Assembly: GCA_000436035.1 (NCBI GenBank)
Contig: FR893309.1
Location: 1-64,000 of the forward strand
DNA from: Prevotella sp. CAG:732
GTDB taxonomy: Bacteria; Bacteroidota; Bacteroidia; Bacteroidales; Bacteroidaceae
Length of the DNA stretch: 64,000 nucleotides
Direction of reading: 5' to 3'
In this document: piece after piece, positions 18,001 to 25,699 of the stretch
Layout: each line of letters starts with the position of its first letter
How positions within the stretch are numbered: position 1 is the stretch's first letter
The notes under the pieces: generated by a model
Databases searched by the model: none
The model's input: only the letters and a program-made list of their open reading frames with translations
What the model was told of the DNA's origin: nothing
Made by a program: the position numbers and the translations under genes

Positions 18001-18282
18001 GGTAAGTATGTATTAACAGATTATTATGTTGAGGATGCTTCATTCCTTCGTTTGAGCACATTGACATTGGGTTACACCTTGCCAACCACTCTAACAAAGC
18101 GTGTAGGTATCAATAGCTTACGTTTCTACGTAACAGCATACAATGTATTCTGTATCACCAATTACTCTGGTTTCGATCCAGAGGTGTCTGCTATCCGCAG
18201 AACAAACTTGACTCCAGGCGTAGATTACTCAGCTTATCCTAAGAGCCGTCAGTTTGTGATTGGTTTGAACCTCAACTTCTAA
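15055..18282 (+). CDS. SusC-type TonB-dependent outer-membrane transporter (pectin locus)
   Basis: The 1075-residue product imports oligosaccharides across the outer membrane with energy from TonB. It has a signal peptide (to about residue 25, NGFAQ), a carboxypeptidase-regulatory-like beta domain (about 27-100, VIKGNVTDNTGEPIIGASV), the SusC-type TonB-box region NDVVVIGYGAVKKKDLTGAV (about 105-124), the plug with RVRGGGSITQSNDPLYIVDG, and a barrel ending in aromatic Phe (GLNLNF). It is followed 19 bases later by its SusD partner. Placement after two pectate lyases makes oligogalacturonides or rhamnogalacturonan pieces the likely cargo, which is inference. Confidence 0.95.
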   Translation: MSGKFKNLRFALVAATLTMSANGFAQTVIKGNVTDNTGEPIIGASVVEDGNANNGGVTDIDGNFTVTLKGNSKKLKISYVGMKPQVVNVSGKSVINVKLEDDATSLNDVVVIGYGAVKKKDLTGAVATVDNKALTQVPVASASEALTGKMPGVQITTTEGSPDADVKIRVRGGGSITQSNDPLYIVDGFPVETISDIPASDIEDITVLKDASSTAIYGSRGANGVILVTTKGGKEGKTSVSYNAYYSWKKIAKKLDVLNARDYTEWQYELANLLDKTDNYEKYFGSYDDIDLYDNVATNDWQDIVYGRTGHTFNQNLNINGGSDKIKYAFSYARMDDKAIMQMSDFVRDNLSLKLNAKPTKRVSLDFQARWSKTKINGGGANEQSSTYNTDKRLRYAIQYTPYPVPGLSTDTDDDDTTNSSFYNPVTSLKDNDQKRTRITFNMSGAFTWELYKNLKFKTEFGYDTYKVDTKRFFGPTTYYVKNVPASANQGLPAITLTNQYRTKFRNTNTVSYDFKDIFGKNSAHSLNVLLGEEYIIMKNELMTNTAHGFPANFTSAEAWKFTTQGTPFEINDFYDPDDILNSYFGRINYNYKEKYLLSATARADGSSKFAKGNRWGFFPSIAAAWRISSEPFMKGAEKWLDDLKLRLSYGTAGNNNISSGLLTQEFQANATSWINGYNSYISPSKTMANPDLKWETTITRNVGIDYTMFGSKLTGSIDAYWNNTKDLLIQYPVAGTGYDYQYRNMGETRNMGLEFALTWNAINKKNFGLTVGANISFNKNKVLSLGQIESIDNISTQWASSEIDQDFVIKKGEPIGQIWGYKSAGRYEVDDFDIAKSQEKGKWILKDGVADCSTVLGTSVRPGSMKLAEIKENKTGKITTDDRTVIGDTNPAHTGGFNINARVYGFDLTANFNWSVGNDVYNANAIEYTQTSKYQYRNLIDKMASGSRWTNIDANGNLLNWNNAEELAALNANTAMWSPYTGKYVLTDYYVEDASFLRLSTLTLGYTLPTTLTKRVGINSLRFYVTAYNVFCITNYSGFDPEVSAIRRTNLTPGVDYSAYPKSRQFVIGLNLNF

Positions 18283-18301
18283 TTATTTAATAATAGCAAA
18301 A

Positions 18302-20146
18302 ATGAAGAAATCAATATATTTTTCATTCATATTGGCTGCAACTTTAGCAACAACCTCTTGTGACCTTGAGGCTCCAACAAAGTCAACTATCAAAGAGGAT
18401 ATAGTGTTCTCTACAGAGAGATTAGCTGATGCAGCTATCATGGGTATTCACCAATCTTTTGGTGAAACCAACTCCTATCGAGGAAGATTTATACCTTATT
18501 ATGGTACAAATACCGATTGTGAGATTTTCAACAATTATGGTGGCGTTTCTGATCCAACAACAGACAAGGAAGCTTCATTAGCTTGTTATTCGACATCTGC
18601 AACTAATACTTATATGAATACAAGCAATAATGCTTGGGCTAAGTTGTATGAGGCTATTGAACGTGCCAATAAAGCGATTAGTGCTATGGAGAAGAATGCC
18701 GACATTGATGGTGATGCAGGTTTGGGACAACTTTATGGTGAGATTCTTACTTTGAGAGGTTTCATCTACTTTGATTTGGTGAAAGCATGGGGTGACGTTC
18801 CTTACCGTTTTGAACCTGTTACTTCTGAAACACTTTACTTGCCAAAGACTGATCGTGTAACAGTTTTAAAAAAGGTAATGGAAGATTTGGAATCAGCTGA
18901 GAAATATCTTGGTTGGCCAAATGAAAACTCATATACTAAGTCAACTGAACGTGCTAGCAAATCATTTGCGAAGGGTCTTCGTGCTCGTATTGCTCTTTTC
19001 TTGGCAGGTAAATCAGAATGGCCTAATGAAGGCCTTCGGTATAACCTCACGGATGAAAGCGAAAGAAAGGCAATGTACACTATAGCTAGAGATGAGTGTG
19101 TTAGTATCATCAATCAACACTGCAATCAGTTGGGTACTACCTTTGATGAAAACTTCCGTAACCTTTGTAAGGAAGATGTGACTGCAGGTAAAGAGTCTAT
19201 CTTTGAGATTCCATTCTCAGATGGTCGTGGTCGTGTACTCTATACATGGGGTGGAAAGCATAAGACAACTGACCAGTGGACAGGCTTGGCAAAAGGTGGC
19301 GTAAATGGTCCTACTCCTACACTTTGGTATGATTTTGATAAGGATGATGCTCGTCGTAATATCACTTGCATACCATTTACTTGGGACAATGGAGAAAAAA
19401 CAATCTCTGGTGGCTCTGGTGGTGGTTGGAGTTTCGGTAAACTCCGCTTTGAATGGATGAGTCGTAAGGTGACATCAACTAATGATGATGGTATCAACTA
19501 TCAGGTAATCCGTTATGCAGACATCTATTTGATGGCAGCTGAGGCAGAGAATGCTTTGAATGGTCCTGCTAATGCAAAGCAATATCTCAAGCCAATCCTT
19601 GACCGTGCATATCCTGCTGCTAAGGTTGAGAGCATTTTGGCAGATGCTTCTACACAAGATGCATTCCAGCTTACAATTGAAAATCAACGTAAGTTTGAGT
19701 TTGCTGGTGAAGGCTTGCGCAAACTTGACTTGATGCGTTGGGGTAAGTTGAGCTCAACTTTGGCAGAAACAAAGGAAAAGATGACAGAATTGTCAAACCG
19801 TACAGGTAGATATGCCAACTATCCAAAGAAGCTCTATTATAATGAGGGTTTAGGTGCAGCAAGCACTGACGCAGATACTTATGAAGTATATGGTTTGGAG
19901 GAAGGACAAACCGATGATGAAGGCAAGGCTCTTTATAGTTCTAGCAGCAACTGGTTTAGCTATCGAGAGCATGTTGATGGCGAGAAAGATTCTGATAAAA
20001 AGAGCATAGATGATAACAACAATAAGATAGATAAATATCTTCAGTATCTCTATGTAAATGATCCTGATCAGAAGATGTTCTGGCCTATCTGGAAGGTATT
20101 TATCGACAGCAGTAATGGCTTGCTAAAAAACGATTATGATTATTAA
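18302..20146 (+). CDS. SusD-type surface glycan-binding lipoprotein (pectin locus)
   Basis: The 614-residue lipoprotein has a signal peptide with lipobox and Cys20 (LATTSC), followed by an acidic stretch typical of surface export. Helical SusD/RagB features include LRGFIYFDLVKAWGDVPY (about 150-167) and the C-terminal ENQRKFEFAGEGLRKLDLMRWG (about 460-481), the usual end-domain signature. It caps the SusC barrel and captures glycan. It lies 19 bases downstream of SusC and 24 bases before the next lipoprotein, so all three share a transcript. Confidence 0.95.
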   Translation: MKKSIYFSFILAATLATTSCDLEAPTKSTIKEDIVFSTERLADAAIMGIHQSFGETNSYRGRFIPYYGTNTDCEIFNNYGGVSDPTTDKEASLACYSTSATNTYMNTSNNAWAKLYEAIERANKAISAMEKNADIDGDAGLGQLYGEILTLRGFIYFDLVKAWGDVPYRFEPVTSETLYLPKTDRVTVLKKVMEDLESAEKYLGWPNENSYTKSTERASKSFAKGLRARIALFLAGKSEWPNEGLRYNLTDESERKAMYTIARDECVSIINQHCNQLGTTFDENFRNLCKEDVTAGKESIFEIPFSDGRGRVLYTWGGKHKTTDQWTGLAKGGVNGPTPTLWYDFDKDDARRNITCIPFTWDNGEKTISGGSGGGWSFGKLRFEWMSRKVTSTNDDGINYQVIRYADIYLMAAEAENALNGPANAKQYLKPILDRAYPAAKVESILADASTQDAFQLTIENQRKFEFAGEGLRKLDLMRWGKLSSTLAETKEKMTELSNRTGRYANYPKKLYYNEGLGAASTDADTYEVYGLEEGQTDDEGKALYSSSSNWFSYREHVDGEKDSDKKSIDDNNNKIDKYLQYLYVNDPDQKMFWPIWKVFIDSSNGLLKNDYDY

Positions 20147-20170
20147 TTCTAACTATTAGATAATAAGATT

Positions 20171-21748
20171 ATGAATATTATCAAAAAAATAACTTATATC
20201 TTGGCACTGGGAGCGGTATTGTTTACCGCTGCCAGTTGCTCAGACCCAGATGATGAGTTGACAAGCGTTGAATATGATAGACTTTTCAAGCCAACATCAT
20301 TCGAGGCAAAAGTTCAAAATAAAGTGAATATTCGCCTTATTTGGGAATGCTTGTCAAAAGCAGATTCTTATACGATTCAGTTGTTTGCAAACGATGAGGA
20401 TATGAAATTTGAAGGTGAGCCTACTTTAGAGTTTACTGATGTGGCTTCAAGCCCATATACAGTGACGGGCTTGAATGACGAAACTTCATATTCGATTCGT
20501 ATCAAGGCTGTGGGCTCTTCAAAGGAATCACATTGGTCAACAGCTTTCGTAACAACAGATGCAGAGCAAATTTTTGAAAAGGTAACAGATGACGATATCA
20601 CTGCAAAGACTGTAACTTTGCGTTGGGAAGCTGGTGCCGATGTGTCTGTTATTGAAATTACTGGTGGTAAGGAAGAAACCTATACACTTTCTGATGAGGA
20701 AAAACAAAATGGTACTGCTACTATTTCTGGCTTGACAGAGGATACTCAATATACATTTACTATCAAAAATGCTGTCAAGGCACGTGGTAAGGTTACTGTG
20801 ACAACTATGCCAAATTATACAGCTGCATATCCTGGCTCAGATTTGCAAGAGTTGATTGATGCTACTGAAGATGGTGGCACATTGATGTTGCTTCCTGCTA
20901 AGGATGGTTCCTCAAATCAGTTCATCTACAATGGTGATGATGGTTCTGCTTCTACTAAAGAACTTACTATCAGCAAGAAGATTACTATTAAGTGTATGGA
21001 TACAAAACCAGTTGTTGCTCGTGTTAAGTTCGTTCTTGATGGAGCCAAGGATTTCGTTCTTGAGAACGTTAAATTTACAGGTGTTACTGGTGATGCTTTG
21101 ATCAAGACAAGTAATTGCTCTGGAACTATCAATGTAAACAATATTGAAGTTGAAGGATATGGAAACTTTGTTGTTGATCCAGGTGAAAATGTATGTACTG
21201 TTGACGAGTTTACTGTTACAAACAGCTATTTCCATGATATGTGCAAAGGTAAGCGTTTTGTGGATTCACAGAAGAAGAAATGCGCTATTTTGAAGTTCAA
21301 TATGAATCATTGCACTGTCGCTAATTCTTGTCAAGGTTCAGATTTCTTGCGTTTTGATTATAATGCAGCGCAGCCAATTGAAGTAAACTTTACCAATAAT
21401 ACCTTGTATAAGGTTGAGGCTACTTCTAAGGGCTTGTTCTACATCCGTTCAAATAAGGCAGGTGACAGATTCTTTACGGCAAACATTAAAAATAATGTCT
21501 TTGCAGAGATGAGTGATGCTGTATTCTTCAGCCAAGATTCTAAGTCGGACAATTTGAAGTTCAGCAACAACTGTTATCATAATGCATCTAATTTGCAGAA
21601 AGTTGTGGGCGATGAAGACCCTAAGAAGAATACGTATGATACTTCAGGTCTTACTCTTGACCCAGGTTTCAAGGACGCAGCAAATGGTGACTTCACTATT
21701 ACCAATGAAACTTTGATTGACAAGAACATTGGTAACGTTGCTCAATAA
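20171..21748 (+). CDS. Surface lipoprotein with Fn3 modules and beta-helix (DUF4957/DUF5123-like)
   Basis: The 525-residue product has a lipobox (FTAASC, Cys23) and two fibronectin III-like modules (about 38-128 and 130-215, e.g. SYSIRIKAVGSSKESHWS). A beta-helix-like part follows from about 220, with repeated short strands and Asn/Asp ladders (KDFVLENVKFTGVTGDALIK). This order matches DUF4957/DUF5123 lipoproteins encoded with SusC/SusD in pectin loci, taken to be surface glycan-binding proteins. No lyase active-site triad is visible, so I call it a binder. It is the last gene before two terminators. Confidence 0.8.
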   Translation: MNIIKKITYILALGAVLFTAASCSDPDDELTSVEYDRLFKPTSFEAKVQNKVNIRLIWECLSKADSYTIQLFANDEDMKFEGEPTLEFTDVASSPYTVTGLNDETSYSIRIKAVGSSKESHWSTAFVTTDAEQIFEKVTDDDITAKTVTLRWEAGADVSVIEITGGKEETYTLSDEEKQNGTATISGLTEDTQYTFTIKNAVKARGKVTVTTMPNYTAAYPGSDLQELIDATEDGGTLMLLPAKDGSSNQFIYNGDDGSASTKELTISKKITIKCMDTKPVVARVKFVLDGAKDFVLENVKFTGVTGDALIKTSNCSGTINVNNIEVEGYGNFVVDPGENVCTVDEFTVTNSYFHDMCKGKRFVDSQKKKCAILKFNMNHCTVANSCQGSDFLRFDYNAAQPIEVNFTNNTLYKVEATSKGLFYIRSNKAGDRFFTANIKNNVFAEMSDAVFFSQDSKSDNLKFSNNCYHNASNLQKVVGDEDPKKNTYDTSGLTLDPGFKDAANGDFTITNETLIDKNIGNVAQ

Positions 21749-21842
21749 TGTTGGCATCAATAAAAGATACATACATTTATTTTGGGTTTGGGGCTAATGG
21801 AGTTGTCCATTAGTTGCCATCTAACAAAAACAAATCTATAGA

Positions 21843-21870
21843 GGGAGCCGGGACGAGAGTCTCGGCTCCC
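21843..21870 (+). terminator. Terminator of the pectin SusC/SusD operon
   Basis: GGGAGCCGGGAC pairs with GTCTCGGCTCCC (one G-T pair) around GAGA, followed by TTGTTAGTTTTC. Confidence 0.75.
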
Positions 21871-21922
21871 TTGTTAGTTTTCTTATGCCTTGCCTTGAAT
21901 TGAGGGTAGGGGGAAGAATAAA

Positions 21923-21957
21923 AACAGGCGACTCGTCTTATCGACAAGTCGCCTGTT
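21923..21957 (-). terminator. Hairpin terminator facing the PD-(D/E)XK remnant
   Basis: AACAGGCGACT pairs with AGTCGCCTGTT around a 13-base loop. On the minus strand a T-rich run follows, so it would end transcription from the remnant gene at 21989-22373; it may also back up the operon terminator on the plus strand. Confidence 0.6.
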
Positions 21958-21988
21958 CTTAAATATAATAATGTGTAATTTCTATTCC

Positions 21989-22373
21989 TTATTGTTTCTT
22001 CATGAGTGCTAGCACCTCTTCGAGTGACAGCCCGGTACCTGCAGCCACTTGCTCTGGTGTCAACTTCATGGCAAGAAAGTTCTTGGCAGTGGCAATCTGA
22101 GTTTGCTCAAGCAACGGCTGTCGGCAATGTCAGCGAGTCGCTTGAAAATCTTCTTTTGCGTTGCAAACGGTATTCTTTCTAGTGTAGCCATATGCTTTAA
22201 TACGTAAATCCATTTATCGAAATCTGTTCTTTGTCCTTGAAGGTCACGTCCTTCACATGAAGTTCGCCCTCCAGCAAATCGTTTAAGAAACTAATCAGCA
22301 AATCCTTGCTGAACTCTTGTCCGAAGAGGCGCTTGAAGCCCCAATCGGTGAATGGGTTGATGTATTTTCCCAT
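21989..22373 (-). pseudogene. Remnant of a Rpn-like PD-(D/E)XK nuclease/transposase-family gene
   Basis: The N-terminal part reads MGKYINPFTDWGFKRLFGQE from 22373 and stops after about 58 residues. The downstream sequence in shifted frames still encodes pieces of the usual C terminus (IPFATQKKIFKRLADIA; then KNFLAMKLTPEQVAAGTG and LSLEEVLALMKKQ, ending at 21989). Full-length members are around 300 residues, so the nuclease core has been deleted and the tail is frameshifted. These proteins belong to the recombination-promoting nuclease group and are often decayed. No terminal repeats flank it. Confidence 0.75.
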
Positions 22374-22512
22374 AAGTTCACATATATAAAGTTGTTTTCG
22401 CACTATTGCGAAGTGTTGGCAAAGTTACGCTTTTATTTCCGTATCGCCAAAGAAATGACGATGTTTTTGTCTTAAATGGATGACTTTTCCTAGTATAAGT
22501 CAACAATAAAAC

Positions 22513-22551
22513 GGACAAATGCTCGATAAAATGGGCTTTTGTCCTTTTTTT
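22513..22551 (+). terminator. Terminator-like hairpin upstream of the galactan locus
   Basis: GGACAAA (22513-22519) pairs with TTTGTCC (22538-22544), followed by seven Ts. The loop is long (18 bases), so strength is uncertain. Confidence 0.5.
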
Positions 22552-22582
22552 ATTCTTCTTTGTCTGATATTTATCTAGCACT

Positions 22583-22614
22583 TTTCGGTTGTTTCCCTAC
22601 TTTTGCAACCGAAA
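22583..22614 (+). promoter_or_regulatory. Galactan-locus promoter enclosed by a perfect inverted repeat
   Basis: TTTCGGTTG (22583-22591) and CAACCGAAA (22606-22614) form a perfect 9-base inverted repeat with 14 bases between. The -7 box TACTTTTG (22598-22605) lies inside the spacer, so a protein bound to the repeat would cover the core promoter. No TTTG is found at -33. Confidence 0.5.
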
Positions 22615-22672
22615 CTTTCAATCATTTGAAATATTCAATCGAAAAATAATAACCTAATAGAACAGCTAAACA

Positions 22673-25639
22673 ATGAATGCAATCTTGTGTAAAACGAAGA
22701 GAAGTTTTCTTCTCGTGACATTGTTCCTCATGGGATGTTTGCAGCTCGTGGCGCAAACTCGTACCATTCAAGGTGAGGTGACAGATGCACAAAATGGTGA
22801 GGCTCTGATCGGTGCTACCGTCATGGTGGAAGGCGAGAAGGGCGGTACGGTTACCGACTTCGATGGTAACTTCAAACTGCAAGTGACTTCCTCTGCCAAG
22901 AAAGTCAAAATCTCTTATATCGGTTACATAGATAAGGTAATCGCTATTTCCGACAATATGAAGGTGAAGCTCGAACCTGAGAGCCAGTCACTCGGCGATG
23001 TCGTGGTCATCGGTTATGGTACCGCACGCAAGAGCGACTTGACAGGTTCTGTTGCCACCGTCAACTCCAAGGACTTCAACAAGGGCTTGGTTTCTTCTCC
23101 AGAACAACTCATCAATGGTAAGGTATCAGGTGTGCAAATCATGTCAAACAGTGGTTCTGCATCTGCCGGTAGCACCATCCGTGTACGTGGCGGTGCTTCC
23201 CTCAACGCCAGCAACGACCCTTTGATCGTATTGGATGGCGTGCCATTGGAGCAGGGTGGTATCTCTGGTAACTCCAGCAACTTCCTCTCTATGATCAACC
23301 CTGCCGACATCGAGAGCATGACCGTCTTGAAGGATGCTTCTTCTACAGCCATCTATGGTTCTCGTGCTTCCAATGGTGTCATCATTATCACCACCAAGAA
23401 AGGTCAGCAGGGCGGATTGAAGGTCAACTTCAATACCACCAACAGTGTGCAGACTCGTGCTCAGATGGTGGATATGCTCGGATATGACGATTTCGTCAAA
23501 GTCATCAATCAATATGGTACAGACAATCAGAAGTCATTGCTCGGCACAGCGCATACCGATTGGAATGACGAGGTATATCGCACCGCCTTCGGTACCGACA
23601 ACAACCTCAGCCTTTCCGGTAGCATCGGCAAGTTCTTGCCATTCCGTGCTTCCGTAGGTTACTACAACCAGAGCGGTTTGGTACGCAAGGACAATGTGGA
23701 GCGTTGGACAGGTAACATCGTCTTGACTCCTAGCTTCTTCCAAGACCACTTGAAGTTGACCATCAATGCCAAGGGTACACTCAACAACAACTCCTTCAAT
23801 GCAGGTGGTGCAGTTTGGGCAGCCGCTACCTATAATCCAACTCTCCCTGTCTATTCAGGCAATAGCAACTATGGTGGTTACAATGAGGCACTCGATGCTG
23901 ATGGTTATCCAGTGAATGCCGGTGTGAGAAACCCACGTGGTATCGTTGACCAATATGACTCCAAGAGTAAGGTGAGCCGCTTCATCGGTTCGATGGACGT
24001 AGATTATAAAGTTCACTTCTTGCCAGACTTGAAACTCCATGCCACCCTCGGTGCCGACTATGCCAAGGGCGATGGTACAGTATATGTTCCTGTTGAGGCA
24101 GCCTCTGCCTTCAACAAGGATGCTTCCCTGAGCGGTAACGACTATAAGTATGGTCCTCAGAAGAATGAGAACCGACTCTTGACACTCTATGCCAACTACG
24201 CCAAGTATTTCGAGAATATCAAGAGCAATGTCGATCTCACCGCAGGTTACGACTATCAGTATTGGAAGAGTTCTACTCCAGAATATTTCACTAAGAGTGC
24301 GGCAGGCACAGTCCTGTCAACTGTGAAGGCATCAGATTATCGTCATGTACTGTTGTCTTACTACGGTCGTGTCAACTATTCATTTGATGGAAAGTACCTC
24401 TTGACGGCTACAGTTCGTCGAGATGCTTCTTCCCGCTTCTCCAAGGATAACCGCTGGGGTACTTTCCCATCTGTAGCCTTGGGCTGGACCTTGACACAGG
24501 AGCCTTGGTTGAAGGACAGCAAGGTGGTCAGCAACTTGAAGCTCCGTGCCAGCTATGGTGTGACAGGTCAGCAGGATGGTATCGGCAACTACAATTACTT
24601 GCCAGTCTATACCTCCAGTGTGACAGGTGCCGAGGCTCTCATCAATGGCAACTACATCATGACTTACCGTCCTGAGGCATACGTGGAGAACTTGAAGTGG
24701 GAGACCACCACCTCTTGGAACTTCGGTGTCGATTTCGGATTCTTGGGTGGTCGCCTCGGTGGTTCGCTCGATTTCTATACCCGTAAGACCAAGGACCTCT
24801 TGGCTTCCGTTCCTACCGCAGCCGGTACCAACTTCTCGAAGACTATCTTGACCAACGTGGGTAATGTGGATAGCAAGGGTATCGAGTTGACCTTGAATGC
24901 GACTCCTATCCAAACCAAGGACTGGGAGTGGAACCTGAGCTACAACTTCACTTGGCAGAACATGAAGGTGAAGAACCTCTCGCTCGTCAAGGGTGGCAAC
25001 CAGACCAATGTGAAGGTAGGTCCTAGCATCGATGCATATCAGTTCCAGGTACTTTCCGAGGGTTACGAGCCATACATGTTCTATGTATATCATCAGCTCT
25101 ACGATCCACAGACAGGCAAGCCAATCGAGGGCGCATACGCCGATCTCAATGGCGATGGCGAGATCAATGATGTCGACCTCTATCGCTATCATTCTCCAGC
25201 CCCTAAGTACATCATGGGTTTGAGCACCTCTTTGAGATACAAGCAGTTTACGCTCGGCATGAGTTTCCGTGCCAATATCGACAACTATGTATATAATGGA
25301 ATGGGCATGAGCACAGGTGCTTGGGAAACCGTGAGCTACAACAACTCACAGCTCAACAACCTCAACACCAGCTTCCTCAAGACTGGTTTTAAGACTCGTC
25401 AGTATCTCTCCGACTACTATGTGGAGAATGCTTCCTTCCTGAAGCTTGACAACTTGAGCCTGAGCTACAATGTGGGTAAAATATGCAAGTGGGCTTCGCT
25501 CACCGTATCAGCGATGGTACAGAATGTGTTCACCATCACCGGTTACTCTGGCACCGACCCAGAGGTTCCTAACGGAATGGACAACTCCTTCTATCCACGT
25601 CCTCGCACTTACTCATTGAGCCTTGGATTCCAATTTTAA
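22673..25639 (+). CDS. SusC-type TonB-dependent outer-membrane transporter (galactan locus)
   Basis: The 988-residue product has a signal peptide (to about residue 27, LQLVAQ), a carboxypeptidase-regulatory-like domain (TIQGEVTDAQNGEALIGATV), the plug entry LGDVVVIGYGTARKSDLTGSV, a plug with RVRGGASLNASNDPLIVLDG, and a barrel ending SLGFQF. It works with the next gene's SusD to import oligosaccharides. The neighbours GH53 and GH2 point to beta-1,4-galacto-oligosaccharides. It is separated from SusD by 60 bases holding a copy of the GA-rich dispersed repeat. It is only distantly similar to the pectin-locus SusC. Confidence 0.95.
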   Translation: MNAILCKTKRSFLLVTLFLMGCLQLVAQTRTIQGEVTDAQNGEALIGATVMVEGEKGGTVTDFDGNFKLQVTSSAKKVKISYIGYIDKVIAISDNMKVKLEPESQSLGDVVVIGYGTARKSDLTGSVATVNSKDFNKGLVSSPEQLINGKVSGVQIMSNSGSASAGSTIRVRGGASLNASNDPLIVLDGVPLEQGGISGNSSNFLSMINPADIESMTVLKDASSTAIYGSRASNGVIIITTKKGQQGGLKVNFNTTNSVQTRAQMVDMLGYDDFVKVINQYGTDNQKSLLGTAHTDWNDEVYRTAFGTDNNLSLSGSIGKFLPFRASVGYYNQSGLVRKDNVERWTGNIVLTPSFFQDHLKLTINAKGTLNNNSFNAGGAVWAAATYNPTLPVYSGNSNYGGYNEALDADGYPVNAGVRNPRGIVDQYDSKSKVSRFIGSMDVDYKVHFLPDLKLHATLGADYAKGDGTVYVPVEAASAFNKDASLSGNDYKYGPQKNENRLLTLYANYAKYFENIKSNVDLTAGYDYQYWKSSTPEYFTKSAAGTVLSTVKASDYRHVLLSYYGRVNYSFDGKYLLTATVRRDASSRFSKDNRWGTFPSVALGWTLTQEPWLKDSKVVSNLKLRASYGVTGQQDGIGNYNYLPVYTSSVTGAEALINGNYIMTYRPEAYVENLKWETTTSWNFGVDFGFLGGRLGGSLDFYTRKTKDLLASVPTAAGTNFSKTILTNVGNVDSKGIELTLNATPIQTKDWEWNLSYNFTWQNMKVKNLSLVKGGNQTNVKVGPSIDAYQFQVLSEGYEPYMFYVYHQLYDPQTGKPIEGAYADLNGDGEINDVDLYRYHSPAPKYIMGLSTSLRYKQFTLGMSFRANIDNYVYNGMGMSTGAWETVSYNNSQLNNLNTSFLKTGFKTRQYLSDYYVENASFLKLDNLSLSYNVGKICKWASLTVSAMVQNVFTITGYSGTDPEVPNGMDNSFYPRPRTYSLSLGFQF

Positions 25640-25669
25640 GTGAAGAGTGAAGAACGAAGAGTGAAGAAT
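25639..25669. repeat. Dispersed GA-rich stop-codon-proximal repeat, copy 2
   Basis: AGTGAAGAGTGAAGAACGAA followed by GAGTGAAGAAT. It begins at the last base of the SusC stop codon and occupies the SusC-SusD gap. Confidence 0.6.
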
Positions 25670-25699
25670 GTTTTCAATCAAACATAAAAACTGATAACA

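Larger units (their letters stand above)
22374..22672. other. Regulatory gap upstream of the galactan locus
   Basis: No gene is seen here. The gap holds a GGACAAA/TTTGTCC hairpin with seven Ts (22513-22551), which insulates the locus from upstream reading. It also holds the promoter with its flanking inverted repeat (22583-22614) and a 58-base leader before the ATG. Confidence 0.6.

Noticed and set aside
21989..22403. Insertion sequence
   Set aside because: The remnant belongs to the Rpn-like PD-(D/E)XK family, but no terminal inverted repeats or target duplication were found.
22197..22403. Intact 68-residue small protein
   Set aside because: It is the head of a much longer family, with tail fragments in other frames directly downstream.
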